Numbered from the stretch's first letter, positions 1 through 12,342 are shown. The stretch is DNA of 64,000 nucleotides from Isoetes taiwanensis (GCA_021234155.1 JAJEKV010000098.1:3034803-3098802); one strand, 5' to 3'. Notes: a model not told the origin generated them from the sequence alone. Made by a program: numbers and translations.

Positions 1-194
1 ATGCATAGATGCTGTTATATTTCTATGGCCTAGTTCTTAGATCGGAAGAAAATTCAAGAACACCTAGGCTTAAAGATTTGCAATAGCAAAAATCGATATC
101 AACAACTGTATTCAATAGCACAGGCTGTCTTGAATAGCCCAGATGTATCTAATAGACATAAAACGGGTTTAGATTGTGACCAAAACAAAATCAG

Positions 195-277
195 TCAAAA
201 CAAAAACAAAAACAAAAACAAAAACAAAAACAAAAACAAAAACAAAAACAAAAACAAAAACAAAAACAAAAACAAAC
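195..277. repeat. (CAAAAA)n microsatellite
   Basis: A run of about thirteen CAAAAA hexamers. The short lysine/asparagine-rich reading frame across it is an artefact of the repeat. The rest of the first kilobase holds no gene I recognise. Confidence 0.95.
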
Positions 278-1106
278 AAGGTGCTGTGCACAGAGGGTTG
301 CCCTTCAGTTTCCTGAGGGTAAAGTGGTTTAAATGAAACCGTATGTTGTTTGGGGGCTAATGGGTTTAGGTCCTAGAGAACGTGAACATGGGAGAGGAAA
401 AGAGAGAACATGACGGTCATCTGGGAGTTTATAGAAGAGAGCAACTAGGGTCTGATGTTACCATGGATATTGGGTATATTATGCACATAGCTTTGGTGTA
501 TTTTTGGATGTCAAGAATTGCTTGATACATCTTTCAATGCCTGTTCAATATGCGCCACTGCCACATAGATTTTGGATTCATGGGCTTGTGAACAAAGTCG
601 GAGTCTTGTAACTACATGAGCATGATGAATTTTCGGAGCATTGTCGAGCTAGGAGCAACTCTAATCACCTTAATCAGCCCACCACCACTGAACAGGCATT
701 CTGATTCAATGATTCAATCGCATTTCACCACTTCATTAAATTGCCCAAGAATGAAGATATGCATATTTCTTGAAAACTTCATGAGAAAACCTAAAAGTTT
801 GACAATACTTATATATAGGGTTTCTCTGCTATTTTCGAGTGATTTTAGTATCAACACATTTTCATTGTTGAATGAAGTTTATGATCTTTGAATTCTTTAA
901 TCCTAGAGTTATACCTATGTCTAGTTGAGCATTTTCAGTTGGCAATGGTGCCATGTTATGCCTAATTACTGTTTTATATACCCGCTTCACAATGACACTT
1001 CCTCCTTGATAACTCACATGAATCTGAATTTCTTTCGGCACCCTGAATATCCACAAAACAAAAGCCTAGAGCCCGACCTAGGAAAAGTCAAATGCGGATC
1101 AAAAAA

Positions 1107-1248
1107 AGATAAGATAAGATAAGATGAATTTTTACGTCCACGGGAACCCAACGGGTTATGGGACGACACATGCAAGGGCAACAGGCCATCTAAAACCTGG
1201 GGACTAGGCCCCATCACCAAACACAATAACCAAATATTAAAAGGCTAC
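1107..1248 (-). mobile_element. Truncated LINE 3' end with AAGAT-type tail
   Basis: Read on the minus strand this ends with the GTGGACGT module seen at the 3' end of the longer LINE at 23.8-26.6 kb, followed by a pentanucleotide tail (TTATC units, 1107-1125). AAGAT-type repeats also occur on the far side (about 1249-1267), which could be a target-site duplication. Only about 120 bp of element is present, so it is a strongly 5'-truncated insertion. The tail unit differs from the ATTCT unit of the other copies. Confidence 0.6.
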
Positions 1249-1269
1249 CAAAAATAAGATAAGATAATG

Positions 1270-2280
1270 CTAATGCTAGTGGTAAATTTATGCTTCTAAA
1301 ATTATCTAGACATAGCCAGTCCAAGGATTGGAAGGCCATTGATCTAGAATAATTGCTGCGCCTCCCCTGTACACTGCCCATTTCTTTTGTTAAATTAATA
1401 TTATGCCTTTTACTTTGAACACCAAAACACTACATATAATCCTCCTATCAGTTCCCTAGTTCCATTTTCATGATAAAATGTTATATCAGATGAGTTTCCG
1501 TATATGTTCATCTATGGCATGCATTTTTTTCCATAGTCATTTTGGATTTGCACAAATATGTAGCATTCAAACACACACACAATAGATGTCAAAGTAATAA
1601 ATGATCAATCTTGATTCAACAACTTCGAACTACCTATAACAGATGAATCACTTCTTCATATCCATCTCTTATGACCCTGCCAAGCATAGAAAGGAGAGAA
1701 ACCTAGGCATTACTATAATTTATTCATTGCATTAGAAGAAGGAGGAGCCCCTCAATGTTTCTATCTGCAGAGATACTACAACTTCTAGCCCATCAGAAAT
1801 CATGACGTCAGAGTTGATCCGAGCACCAATTGGAGTGTCACGAATCCTTTCTAATCTATGCTAAAGGAACAAAACTTGTTAATAGCAACCATTTTAAGCC
1901 CATAAACAGCTATCTGTCTTCAGAGCTACGAAATTTGGAATGAACATTCCTGGCAGCAATAGTTGCCACAAAAGCATTTGTTAGCAGAGAATGGTGATCA
2001 CACATATGGAGTCACTCTATTATGTATTTTATATGAAAATCCATTCCTCTCAAGGTACCAGCTAGATGTTCTTGAAACATAATAAGCTTTACCATAAACA
2101 TCCTGAAATTTCCATTTCGAAGCTCATTATTCGGCTGTGCCTGACACGCTGAAAATATTTTGGCTTCCATTGATTAGATAACATGCAATTCTGGGAAAAA
2201 AAAAACACACACACATACACAGTTTTTGGTTTCCTCTAGAAAAGCTGTGCGGATCGTTTTGAGCCTAAACGTGAAGAACC
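1270..2280. other. Intergenic, no gene recognised
   Basis: AT-rich sequence with no supported coding region on either strand. It precedes the 3' end of the L-galactose dehydrogenase pseudogene. Confidence 0.6.
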
Positions 2281-2284
2281 AACT

Positions 2285-3575
2285 CTAATTGTTCTCGTCC
2301 CTCCCACTAGGCCACGAAACATCCTTCACCTCACAAACTGCTCATTCCAACCAATATGGATGATATATCAAGATTCTTCAAGGAAAACTTTAATGCAAGT
2401 TTGGAGATATTCCTTCCTCTCTGTTTACAATTGTTGGCAGCACTGGCACAGGCATTCTAACATGTCAAAGTTAGAAAAGAAACCATTGAAATAAAAGGAG
2501 AGCAAGAAAATAAACTTCCAAGTACAAAGTAATGGCCTATTGAAAAAACTTTTAAAGCTTGTGGTGCTGGGTGCCAATCTGGTGGACCTTGCTCAATAAG
2601 TAATCCCATGGATAAAGGCGCGATGCGCTGATACTTCCAACTCCTTTCTCCTTTAGGTATGGCAATAAATGAACCAAAGAGGTATCATTCAAACTATAAT
2701 GACAGTAAGAGAGGATAACATCAACTTGTCCAGGCTCCATTATGTCTAAAATGTATTTGAAGATTTTTAGTGGAAGGCTTGTGCTCACAATGAATCTGAC
2801 CTTTCCAACTTCTTTCAACTTTTGAAGTGCTGGAATTGTTTCTGAAATAATCTGCAAAGGGTTGTGTCGGCATTAGCTACTCAATAAAGTAAGATGAATT
2901 CTACTTCTCTGCATGAAATGACTGAGCATGCAACATTGTTGACACAGGTAACTTCACATAAATATTGCCTTAAAATCCATGAGCTAACAAAATTTGTATA
3001 AGAAATTCCAAATACAATGCAATATACAAGAACATAATCCTGATGTCAAAAAGAACATCTATGAAGACTAGATTGGTACAGGGCGAAATCACAACCTGAT
3101 CCAACGGACCAAACTCAATGTCATGGCATTGAATAATGTCAACGTAGTCCACATTCAACCTAGCCAAGCTTTCATCCACAATTCTAACAAAACACATTCA
3201 GCACTGAAATCAAAACCTTCAACATAACGGTCGCATTTGGTGGACATAAATACTTTTTCCGTTGCACATGCAACGCCTTCAATGCCTTCCCAAGCACTCG
3301 CTCTGCAAGAGTGGCACCATAATACCTGGCAAGGAAAAAGAAAAAGGGATCTAGATTGCCATGCCATGCACAACATCCTAAATTGAGAAGTTCGAAGATC
3401 TGGTGTTAGCTTATGGGGAAACGTCAAAAAATTAATCCCCAACTCAAGCGCCTCCCGCACTGCATCATTTGCATCTTCCTGAGTTACATTTCCAAAAAGG
3501 TTGCCAAGGGGAGAAGCTCCAAACTACAATTTGCTCAGCCTGAGGCCTATACTGCCTAATTTCCTGTACTCTATT
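2285..3575 (-). pseudogene. L-galactose dehydrogenase pseudogene with introns
   Basis: A decayed copy of plant L-galactose dehydrogenase, the aldo/keto reductase that oxidises L-galactose to L-galactono-1,4-lactone in ascorbate synthesis. In order on the minus strand are matches to the N-terminal GFGASPLG region (about 3500-3520), a VREALELGINF segment, YYG...LGKALKAL, FDFSAE, DESLARL.VDYVDI..CHDIEFG.LDQ, then ETIPALQKLKE.GK.RFI and VDVILSYCHY (2552-2857), and a C-terminal stretch ending in VKDVSWPSG (2285-2460). Introns remain recognisable, for example between LDQ (about 3095) and ISETIP (about 2855). It is broken by a stop at the GFGAS glycine, single-base frameshifts near FFD, after LKAL and after ISAS, a degraded splice donor near 3410, and a deletion between GMSSL and VKDVSWP. 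Because introns persist it arose by DNA-level duplication. A few frameshifts could be sequence errors, but not all of them. Confidence 0.85.
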
Positions 3576-4670
3576 CTTCAAAAGCTGCTATCCAAAACTG
3601 CTCGTAGTCTATATCCAGCAAATAAAATAGCCTGATATTATCTGAGATGATTATGCTTGCACATGCATATGCATAGCTAATTTCTATTGGTTGCTACTGC
3701 CTTTAAAAATAGCATTTAACAAAGGATATGCAACAAGAGCATTTACGTCATGGATATTTGATTGTGTTTGTGTCCTTCAAAATTTTCTAGTTCTCATAAA
3801 TGAAATAAAATGGAACCATTAAATGTGTGTTTGGTATTGCCATGCATATACAGCGGTGTGTTTGTACATGCCTCTTATGTAAGACTGATCCATGGAGTTA
3901 CCCTTTATGACTCTTATGATTATGCCATAGTAGTTTTTGCCACGTGACACAATTTTACTGCTCTGAATGATCATAATAGTCAAGTATCAAGGATTTGTGA
4001 AAAAACCCCCCCAACCACAGGCACTATATGCTTGCGCCCAGCAACAACATGGTGAGCATGCAACTACGACTCATTTCCTAAAGCAGATCAAGCGAAGGCA
4101 CAAATGCACCCAGAGACACAACGTTATAAATTCTCTCTTATGTCTTACAACGAAGAGACACTTTGGAATCCCTATTCCTATTGTTACTCCTATCAAGAAC
4201 TCAAAGAGAGACAAACAAAATGATAATAGAGAAGCAAAAGCCTAATTTGATTAATAAGACGGTACGATTGTACAATTCTAATATAATCAGTACCTTTTCT
4301 TGGAGATGCAAGATGTCAATTTCTTCGATGCAAACTCCAAATCTTGTCATAGACAAACAACACACAAATCTACAAATCAAACCCCTTATCAGAATCTCCA
4401 ACGAAATGATTATAACATATTACATTAATAAACACAAGTATAAGAAAGCACAGACATAACAAAGAGAATATCATTCAGCAAATGCAAATACATGTCACAA
4501 CGTCTAAACTCTCACAGGTCTATCAGATGTGCAACCATTACCAGGAAATTTAACTCCAATCTACCAAAAATTAAATCCTTCTTGGAATTATATCCTTGTT
4601 TCCCTACAATGCATAAATGATCCAATAAAATTTTGATGCTCAACCTGCCCCTAAGTGCACTCCCACAGAT
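3576..4670. other. Intergenic, no gene recognised
   Basis: AT-rich sequence. Short open frames exist but show no recognisable protein signature or splice context. Confidence 0.55.
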
Positions 4671-4677
4671 CTGATCT

Positions 4678-4862
4678 ACTCTCGAAGATCACACTCGCAC
4701 AGATCTGATCTACACTTTGTAAACAACATCCTTGTATGTAGAATGAGAATTATCAGTCAACTATGGCCTGCAGAAACGTGGCTATGAAAATCCCAATTCT
4801 CGAAGATCACACTCCCACTGATCTACTCTTTATAAACAACATCCTTGTATGTAGAATTGGGC
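4678..4862 (+). repeat. Imperfect direct repeat of about 70 bp
   Basis: Two copies (about 4678-4750 and 4797-4862) share CGAAGATCACACTC and, further on, AACATCCTTGTATGTAGAAT. They are separated by about 45 bp of unrelated sequence. Probably a local duplication. Confidence 0.75.
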
Positions 4863-5199
4863 ATTATATTCGTATGTATAAAGATCATCGTCACACGGAT
4901 ACAAAACAGTAGTTGCAGAAGACAAGGCTTGAATTGGCAACCTTCTCATTGTGAATTACACACCTTGAGCAAGTGAGCTACCAATATTTGTTGAAGACAT
5001 TCCCGTGCATCTTCTTCATATGCGGAGCTATTTCTAGGAGGTTCTACAACATTCCAGAACCTATATGCATGTGCGACACTTAGCTTATAGTTAGATGGAT
5101 TGGACTTGTGGTAGAATCTGCATCCATGGAGTCGATGGTGCCTCCCTGGAGATCCAGTTCTAAGGAAAGTTGGATACTTCCTTGCTCTCTGCACCTCTG

Positions 5200-5900
5200 T
5201 GAATGTTTCTCGCCGCCTTTCTCTCTGCCCCAGATTTCAAACATTTTTTTCTGAGCCTGCTTCCTCAGTGCCATTGCTGGTATAACTTCTGCCTCTGCTT
5301 CGTTTGCTCAGGATTCCCGTCGCAGGCACTACCACAACTTGCGCCTGGCCAATCCGACTGCTCCCGACATCGCCTGTTTGGGCTAATCAGCCTGGGATCG
5401 ACCGCCAGGTTCTTCTGTAGAAAAGATCTGTGATTTGTTTAGTTCCAAGGGTTATCGAGTCCTGACTTCCTCAACACTTTTATGCTATAAATTGCTTGGG
5501 GCTTCTGATCCTTGATATCCTTTAATTTCCATGCCTTTTTAAAAAACCATAGCCTTGAGTTTTGATTGTTAAGTTCTAGGTCGCTTTAATTTATGGTTTC
5601 TTTGTAGATTAGAGTCTAGGGTCTTGGGCTTTTACCATCCAGGGTCTTGAAAGCATTGGCTAGCGACTTTGTGCCATTCTGAGCTGGTCGTTCGGGCTTT
5701 ACTCCATCAATCCCTTGTTTTTTGAAGTTGTGCATAGGTGGGGTTGGAATGTGCGCTTTCTTTTTTATAATATTCGTTTTTTCTGTGTAATAGGTTTTTC
5801 CTGTCATTATGCTACATATTCTAGACGAGGTGCACCCTGGACTACTACAGTCGTCGGATCCGTCGATTATACGGCCCATCCATCGATGTTACGGCCCAGA
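5200..5900. other. Less AT-rich stretch, no gene assigned
   Basis: 5200-5430 is pyrimidine-rich and less AT-rich than its surroundings, resembling a plant 5' UTR/first-exon environment, but no frame gives a recognisable protein. At about 5800-5860 lies a short module, GAGGTGCACCCTGGACTAC, that recurs inverted near 33.0 kb. Confidence 0.35.
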
Positions 5901-5944
5901 CAGTATTTTGCGGCTTCTGGGCACCTCTTGTTTCGTTTATAGTT

Positions 5945-6125
5945 TATGATTGGAGGCGCCTATGATTTTGAAATATGAAATACGAGTTGGCGGAAAGTTT
6001 TGAGGGAATTAGAATATGAAATGCGGGGGCTCGAACCTCTACCAAAATAATTCAATGTTCTAATAAGACTACTTTAACCAATATACCCATTGAGCTAGTG
6101 CAATTTTTTTCTATCTTAAATCTAT
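5945..6125 (-). mobile_element. tRNA-derived SINE-like element
   Basis: On the minus strand a box-A-like TAGCTCAATGGGTATA (about 6085-6105) is followed about 45 bp later by a box-B-like GGTTCGAGCCCC (about 6025-6037). This spacing suits an internal Pol III promoter. The segment does not fold as a full tRNA and has a non-tRNA downstream body, so a SINE is more likely than a tRNA gene. The 3' boundary and target duplication are not resolved. Confidence 0.5.
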
Positions 6126-6503
6126 GTTTTTTTTTATAACAACCCATTCAATTGTTTTAGGGATATATGATCTATGGTTACAGGAATTATAATTTTTACA
6201 TCCATATCAAATCCCCCTAGAATCCCCTGTTATTATGGTACATAATCGGTTGTCTTTGATGTGCATGAACTTATCTAGGGTCGGTCTTGGATCTTGCTCC
6301 GTTAGTTCCTTGATTGTCTGGTTCTTGTGTGGCTCATGTTAGGATACGATTTAGCCTTGTTGTTATATTTGTAGTTGGATCTAAGATAGTCTCTTTTATA
6401 TCCTGTTTATAGTTGTAGAAACGGACTAGAATATAGTTTTCTAGTTTCATTTTGTAGTATATATCAAACACAATAGAAGGAAGGAAATGAAGAAGAGACA
6501 TAG

Positions 6504-6680
6504 ATGATGTTTACCTTTGTTTCTAGAATAGAAGGTAAACAAAGTTCTAGAACTTCACAGGTAGTTAGCAGGAAGTTAGTTCATTCTTTTCCTCCATTTC
6601 CCTATTTATGTGCTTTCACGTTCCTTTTCCTCTTCATCGGACCTCTTAGTACATCTCCTCTCTTTCCTAGTGTTTGGCCA
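6504..6680 (+). repeat. Dispersed 177-bp repeat, copy 1
   Basis: Starts at ATGATGTTTACC and ends at TAGTGTTTGGCC, with a close direct copy at 22713-22888. Both copies contain a short inverted motif (GTTTACCTT and AAGGTAAAC) near the start. The two copies lie on either side of the 14.3-kb chromovirus insertion, about 1.9 kb apart once it is removed. They could be the ends of an older element or a local duplication. Confidence 0.8.
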
Positions 6681-6841
6681 TTCTGGTCTGCCAGTTTGGC
6701 TGCTCAGAGTTTATTTATTTTTTGCTCTTTTGTTACTTTCCAACGTTGCCTGCTATGATTTTCAGCGCAACGTTTCCTACCTACCACGGTTTGCTGTTAT
6801 GCTTCATCACGTTTCTCTCTTACTGCTTTGTCATCTAGGAG

Positions 6842-7132
6842 GTGTATGATATGGCCCCAGAAGTTGTTGCAAGGCTTAGGAAGAGGCATGTCATAGATCT
6901 TAAAGGGGTTCCTGAATGGCTTAAGGCCATGGAGAGCAAATTGGAGGTTAGGATTGATGATTTGTTCGGCACCAAGGCAGAAATGGTTGTGGCTATGGGA
7001 TTCAAGATTTTCATCACTGCAAGAAGATATTCAATGGAAGAGCATCAAAGCAAGAGCCCTCCCTTGAAGTATCATGAGAATATCAAAGAATTTGAGGTCT
7101 TGAATCAAATAGAGGATTTGTTTGAGATTTAG
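6842..7132 (+). CDS. Unrecognised open frame, possible 3' exon
   Basis: A 96-codon frame with a balanced, soluble-protein-like composition (begins MYDMAPEVVARLRKRH, ends IEDLFEI). A candidate splice acceptor, TCATCTAG, lies just upstream at about 6837, so this could be the last exon of a gene or gene fragment. I do not recognise the family. It lies directly upstream of a LINE tail, and no convincing upstream exon was found. It may be debris. Confidence 0.3.
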   Translation: MYDMAPEVVARLRKRHVIDLKGVPEWLKAMESKLEVRIDDLFGTKAEMVVAMGFKIFITARRYSMEEHQSKSPPLKYHENIKEFEVLNQIEDLFEI

Positions 7133-7225
7133 AACACTATTTGCAGTTGCATAAGTCGTCACCAAAGCCATTATTGATAAAGGTAGCTCTTCAATTTCTA
7201 ACAGAAAAAATAATCTGCATCAGAG

Positions 7226-7303
7226 ATAGAATAGAATAGAATAGAATAGAATAGAATAGAATAGAATAGAATAGAATAGAATTGAATTGTTTTTATCGTC
7301 CAC
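7226..7303 (-). mobile_element. LINE 3' tail and end, left half of an interrupted copy
   Basis: An (ATAGA)n run (7226-7281), the complement of the ATTCT tail, followed by ATCGTCCAC. This is the 3' terminus of the LINE family on the minus strand. It is cut at 7303 by the chromovirus and continues at 21590 with TCCACGGAGACCAAT. Joining the flanks at the duplicated TCCAC matches the order of the uninterrupted copy at 23764-23830, so the retrotransposon landed inside this LINE. Confidence 0.85.
7299..7303. repeat. Target-site duplication, left
   Basis: TCCAC immediately before the first LTR (which starts TGTGACGG). It is repeated exactly at 21590-21594 after the last LTR. Confidence 0.85.
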
Positions 7304-9729
7304 TGTGACGGGCCTGGCCAGTTAACCTCTCGGTAACTGGAGATCCCATCGATCTCTACCGTTGGATCTACTTAACCTTTGCAACTCAAGAAATTGACAC
7401 AAGCATATTTAGGTAAAGAATTTAATCTTTATACATGCTCTAAGGTCCCGAAATTCTACACTTGCCATTGCTCGGCAAAATCCCACACAACAACCCAAGT
7501 TTACAAAAATAATTATAGTTTTAAGCCAATCCATAATAATAATGGTTATATTAATCAAATATATTGTCTCGCAATCCACACACTCCTACTCTCGCCTTTC
7601 TGTAGCTTGGCTACTTTCCGGAGCATCTCGCACCTCTGCTTACACCATTAACCACGGGGTTAGTCACACGGACTAAGTGGGGATCGGGGATCTAGGATAT
7701 ATCTAGCATTAATAATCACCAAGCATTAACTTAAGACAATACTAGTCTTACCGTAACCTCGCCCCTGCAATCTAAGTTATTAGTCCAACAAGAATAACCT
7801 CAATGCATAATTATACCAAGCATAACCATTGCAACTTGATTCCAGCTTTAAAACCACATATACAATAGCCAAGCAACCATAGCATCAACATTGCAACCAA
7901 TATTCCTGCGGAGTGCGAGCAAGGTCAACTCCTACTGATCGGGCCGGTGACATAGAGGCGGGGTAACCCCGTGTGTACACACCCATCCACGCCTGCGTCC
8001 AAAGATTGGAGGACCACTTAGCGGCATGACGTTAATGCGATCACGGTACCAACGCCCGATGTTCAAATATTACCATTTGCATAGCACTGTGCAAAACCGT
8101 GAGTCTAGACCATCGCACCTAGACTCCGGCCCCAGAGGTCTATATCAAAGAATTACACCATAGAGCTACATACAATTTACCATCACGCCCCATGCCTTAA
8201 CATACTCAACATCAAATAAATTCCATAATTCACACTTTATATAACATGAAATGTCCAACCATAGCCTTAATAATGCAAAAATGCAACCATCACTATTAAA
8301 TTAAAAATACGTCTACATCTTTCAAAAATTCACTAACAATAAGATTACTAAAGACTTTAATAATATTAATCTATAGCATTCTAACCCCTATGCCTTGTAT
8401 TTTCTTTTCCCACTTTAATTTAACTAATTCCAAGGTTTTAATAGATAACTAGCCAACTTTCTAAACTACCCATACCATAATCATAAACAACTTATAACCA
8501 TTAACCTAACCCTCCGTCACTTAGGCCTTAATCTTCCATAAATTTCAAGCCAACTCTTGCTCCAAACCACCCTTAATATTTTAACTTTAGCCTTAATTTT
8601 AATCTTTAACCTTATTCTTGCTACCTTACTAACAAATTAATCAATTGTTAACATTTTCGTTACTTCTAACCTAACCCTAATAACGTTATCGAGGGGCTTA
8701 ACTCATTTTATAGACTCCAAATTCCGGCCTCCGTGCCATCGAATCCTCATAGAAATCCCACAAAGTCTCCCGATTTTCTTTGGCAATGAAGTTTTTCGGC
8801 CATTTCGGCCAGCTTATGGCAATAAATCGGATGATTACGTGCCGATTAGGGCCACCAAGATCATGATTTTTCACGGCCGGATCTTACTCTAATCTTCCTA
8901 ATTCAGTATCCTTTCTCCATTTCGGCCTCCCTAAGGCCCAAATCGCCCATTCGGGCGATTCACATGCTTTTATGGTATGCCAAATCGGCAAGATCATGCC
9001 AAGTTATTCCAAAGAATATTCAAGAAAAATTACTCCTTAGTCTTTGCTAGTTACGGCCTCATCACTTCAATTCTAATTCATTTCACATAACTTTTCATGC
9101 TTCCCGATCATTCTAGTTCATCAAGTTCATGCTATGCAAGCAAAGCACATAAAGAGAAACTTTTACAGTTTTAACTAATTTCTGCCATACTTTTATCTTA
9201 ATCCATTTCTCAGGTTCTAATCTGCTATTCCAATCACTTCTGGCATGGTTTAAATGATCAGCTCACTAGACTTCATTAGATCTATGATGCTTTTGCAAGC
9301 TTTTCATATGCAATCATAAAATACTTACATATACAATCATGCAAGTTAATTCATATGCACGCACTGACAATTTACTGTAATCCATGCCAAGTTCTAGAAC
9401 AATCCTACTGTATCAACACAATTTTTGCTACACTAGAAAACCCCAGGTGTAAGACTTGATCCCCACCTGGAATCCCGCTTGCTTCCTCTGCGCTCCGACA
9501 CGCTCCCAAAGCTCTGCACGCGATTCGCTCCTTCAACAATCCTTCTGCAATCAATCTTTTCCCAAATGCTTTTCTCTGTACTTATATTTATTTTTAACCA
9601 CCAGTATTCCGTCCGTATAATCTCTACATATACGACGTATTTCTCTGCATCGTGATATTTTGATTAATATTCCTTTGCATCCTTTAATAAAATAATTCCA
9701 CAATATACCTCAAAATCCTAGGTCGTTCT
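7304..9729 (-). repeat. LTR 1 (downstream LTR of the array)
   Basis: About 2.43 kb, starting TGTGACGGGCCTGGCC. Its inner end is less clean than in the other copies: GGTCGTTCTG stands where LTR 2 has GGTCCGTTACA. Long stretches are identical to LTR 2 and LTR 3, with differences bunched in C/G-containing spots. Open frames inside the LTR are not conserved as protein and are not called. Confidence 0.9.
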
Positions 9730-9734
9730 GATCT

Positions 9735-10105
9735 CTCCTCAAAAATTCAACCCATGTCCTCATAAGCATCTCCGGAAACTCACGAAGAATCCAATTGGCA
9801 TCTTCCCACGTGGCGTCTTCCCTCGGGACAACCCGCCCATTGAACCAAAAATCTCCGTGATTGTTAAGCCTCCTTAAGCGGCGGGTTTCCTCTCTCGAGA
9901 CACGTTACGGTGGGGTACAAAAGTTCTCCCTGCTTACCAAATCATCGTCCCCCAACATATGGGAAAGATCAAAAACATACTTCCTTAAGTTAGTCACGTG
10001 AAAGACATTATGTACTTTCAAGTGCGAGGGCAACTCCAATCTATAAGCCACCTTGCCAATATGTTTCCAAAATTTCATCACGGACCCAAGATACCTAGGG
10101 GCCCA
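9735..10105 (-). pseudogene. Chromodomain region, internal copy 1 (frame-broken)
   Basis: DNA homologous to the chromodomain-coding region at 15669-16025, but with several small indels that break the frame. In chromoviruses this domain is fused to the end of integrase and directs insertion to chromatin marks such as H3K9 methylation. Many indels fall in C/G-rich spots and may be sequence error. Confidence 0.7.
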
Positions 10106-10106
10106 T

Positions 10107-10908
10107 TTACTGCACTTTTAAATGCGGTGAACTTCGCTTGGGATTAATCCTCAAGAACACATAATCCCCTTTTTGAAATTCAAGTGGTCTACGTCTCTTA
10201 TTTGCATACTGCTTCTGTCTATTCTGTGCCACAACCAAATTTTGTCGAAGTCTCCTTAGCTGAGCTTTCATGTCTTCCGCTACTTCATTAGCTGCTTCAA
10301 CATTGCATTGAGGATCTCTCCAATTAAGAAGACAACGGCACTCCTTACCATACATTGCCTCAAAAGGACTCATTTTGATGGAATCTTGATAAGTATTGTT
10401 GTATGCAAACTCGGCCAAATACAAATAGAAATCCCATACCTTCGGTTGACTAGGCACATACATCCTGAGCATATCCTCCAAGACTTGATTAACTCGCCCA
10501 CTTGGCCATCCGCGAGGGCGATAAGATGTACCGACATATAACTTAGTCCCAATATTTTGAAATAACCCTTGCCAAAATTGGCTCATAAACTTTGTATCCC
10601 CGATCGATGAAATAGTGGTCGTCATCCCATGCAACCTAAAAATCTCCTTAACAAATAACTTAGCAATATCCATTGCCGTAGCAGTAGTCTTCATAGGCAT
10701 AAAATGGGCCTGTTTAGTTAGTCGATCAACCACAACATAAATTGCATCATAACATGAACGTGTCAGGAAGCTCAACAATGAAGTTCATGGAAATACTCTC
10801 CCACTTAGAAGATTGTAATTCTCCAGGCTCCCTAAACCTTGATGCTTTTACCTTCTGACAAGATAAACACCTAGCCACGTACTCCTTAACCATCTTGTTT
10901 TGACCGGG
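10107..10908 (-). pseudogene. Integrase, internal copy 1
   Basis: Retroviral-type integrase core of the chromovirus. Visible are CLSCQKVKA..R (zinc-binding end), the core start SMNFIVELP, DRLTKQAHFMP, a TKFMSQFWQ segment and the downstream LRMYVPSQPKVWDFYLYLAEF. The first catalytic position, normally Asp in MDFI, is Asn here (codon 10783-10785). Frame breaks occur near 10495-10600 and near 10770. An in-frame TAG at 10909-10911 separates it from RT/RNase H. Not functional as written. Confidence 0.85.
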
Positions 10909-12342
10909 CTAAAAGAAATTCTGGCGCATTTTCCTCAAAGTTTTGTGTATCCCTGGGTGGCCTGCTAAAGGACTATCAAGTGCTTCATATAGCAATCTCA
11001 ATCTCAACTCCTGATCATTAGGAATACACATACGACCATTATAATATAAAACTCCTTTAGACAATGCATACCTCGGAAAATCTTGAGGGTTCTCCAACAC
11101 AGGTGTAAAATATGGATCATTCCTCAACTTGCTAAGAATATCTGCATCCCATTGCCCTTGTAGCACACTAATAGAGGTTAAGAATGACCTTCTAGACAAA
11201 GCATCAGCAATCACATTTTCTTTGCCAGGTTGATATTCAATTTCAAAATCATACTCTTCTCTTAGTTGCATCCACCTCCTTTGCCTATTATTCAAATATG
11301 GCTGTTTTGCAAAATATTTCAAATTTTGGTGGTCAGTCTTCAAAAAGAAACGACGACCCAATAAATAATGTCTCCATACCCTCAGGGCATGGATAATGGC
11401 CAACATTTCCAGATCATGCACTGGGTAATTTTGTTGAGCAGGAGACAACTTACGAGATATATAAGCACAAATTCGGCCAAACGGCAAGGCGCCTCCTCTG
11501 ACTTTCCCGAAGCATCAGTGAGTACATGGAAGGGTATATTCATGTCTGGAATCCTTAAAATTGGTGCATTAATCAAAACATCCTTTAACTTTTGAAAACT
11601 TTTCTGACAACTATCAGTCCAATGCAAGTCATTCTTCTTACCCAACAAAGAAGTCAAAGGAGCAGCAAGCTTTGCAAATTTAGGAACAAATTTGCAGTAA
11701 TACCCCGCTAATCCCAAGAATGATCTTACCTCCTTTACCGTCTTTGGTATGGGCCAATCCCTAACTGCCTCAATCTTAGAAGGATCTTGCTCTAATCCCT
11801 TTTCTGAAATTACAAGCCCAAGATATACCAATCTAGTTTGTGCAAAAGAACACTTAGATAGCTTACCATACAACTTTTCTCGTCGCGAAATAGCTAATGT
11901 CTGTTTACATGTTCCACATGCTCCTCTAATGTCCTGGAATATACCAAAATATCATCAAAGAAAACCAATATAAACTTATCCAGGAAAGATCGGAATATCT
12001 CATTCATTAGGCGCATAAAAGTAGGAGCATTTGTCAACCCAAACGGCATTACAACAAACTCGTAATGTCCGTACGTGTCCTAAAGGCAGTCTTATAAATA
12101 TCTGTATCCTTGATCCGGATCTGATGATATCTAGATCGTAAATCAATTTTTGTAAAGTACTTAGCTTGTCCCAACTGATCAAATAACTCATCAACCCTAG
12201 GCAATGCATATCTATTCTTCACTGTAATCTGGTTAAGCATGCGATAATCAATACATAACCTTAATGTCCCATCTTTCTTTTTTACAAACAAAACTGGCGC
12301 ACCAAATGGAGAAACACTCGGCCGTATAAATCCTTGTTCCAA
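10909..12342 (-). pseudogene. Reverse transcriptase / RNase H, internal copy 1
   Basis: Begins with [20 protein letters not shown], the usual gypsy RT entry, then LCIDYRMLN. The catalytic FFDD lies at 11951-11962. The thumb and RNase H follow (YLGLVISEKG, SFLGLAGYY, TDASGK, LKTDHQNLKYF, ADALSRR). A single-base loss near 12075 breaks the frame and is also present in copy 2. Another break near 11480-11510 is specific to this copy. Confidence 0.9.

Noticed and set aside
130-336. Asn/Lys-repeat open frame
   Set aside because: Created by the CAAAAA microsatellite.
6510-6560. TTCTAGAA repeats considered as a heat-shock element
   Set aside because: The third TTC block is out of register, and the motif belongs to a dispersed repeat with no gene beside it.
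7379-7651. 90-codon plus-strand frame, repeated at 13332 and 19254
   Set aside because: It lies inside the LTRs antisense to the element and is repeated only because the LTR is repeated. No recognised protein.
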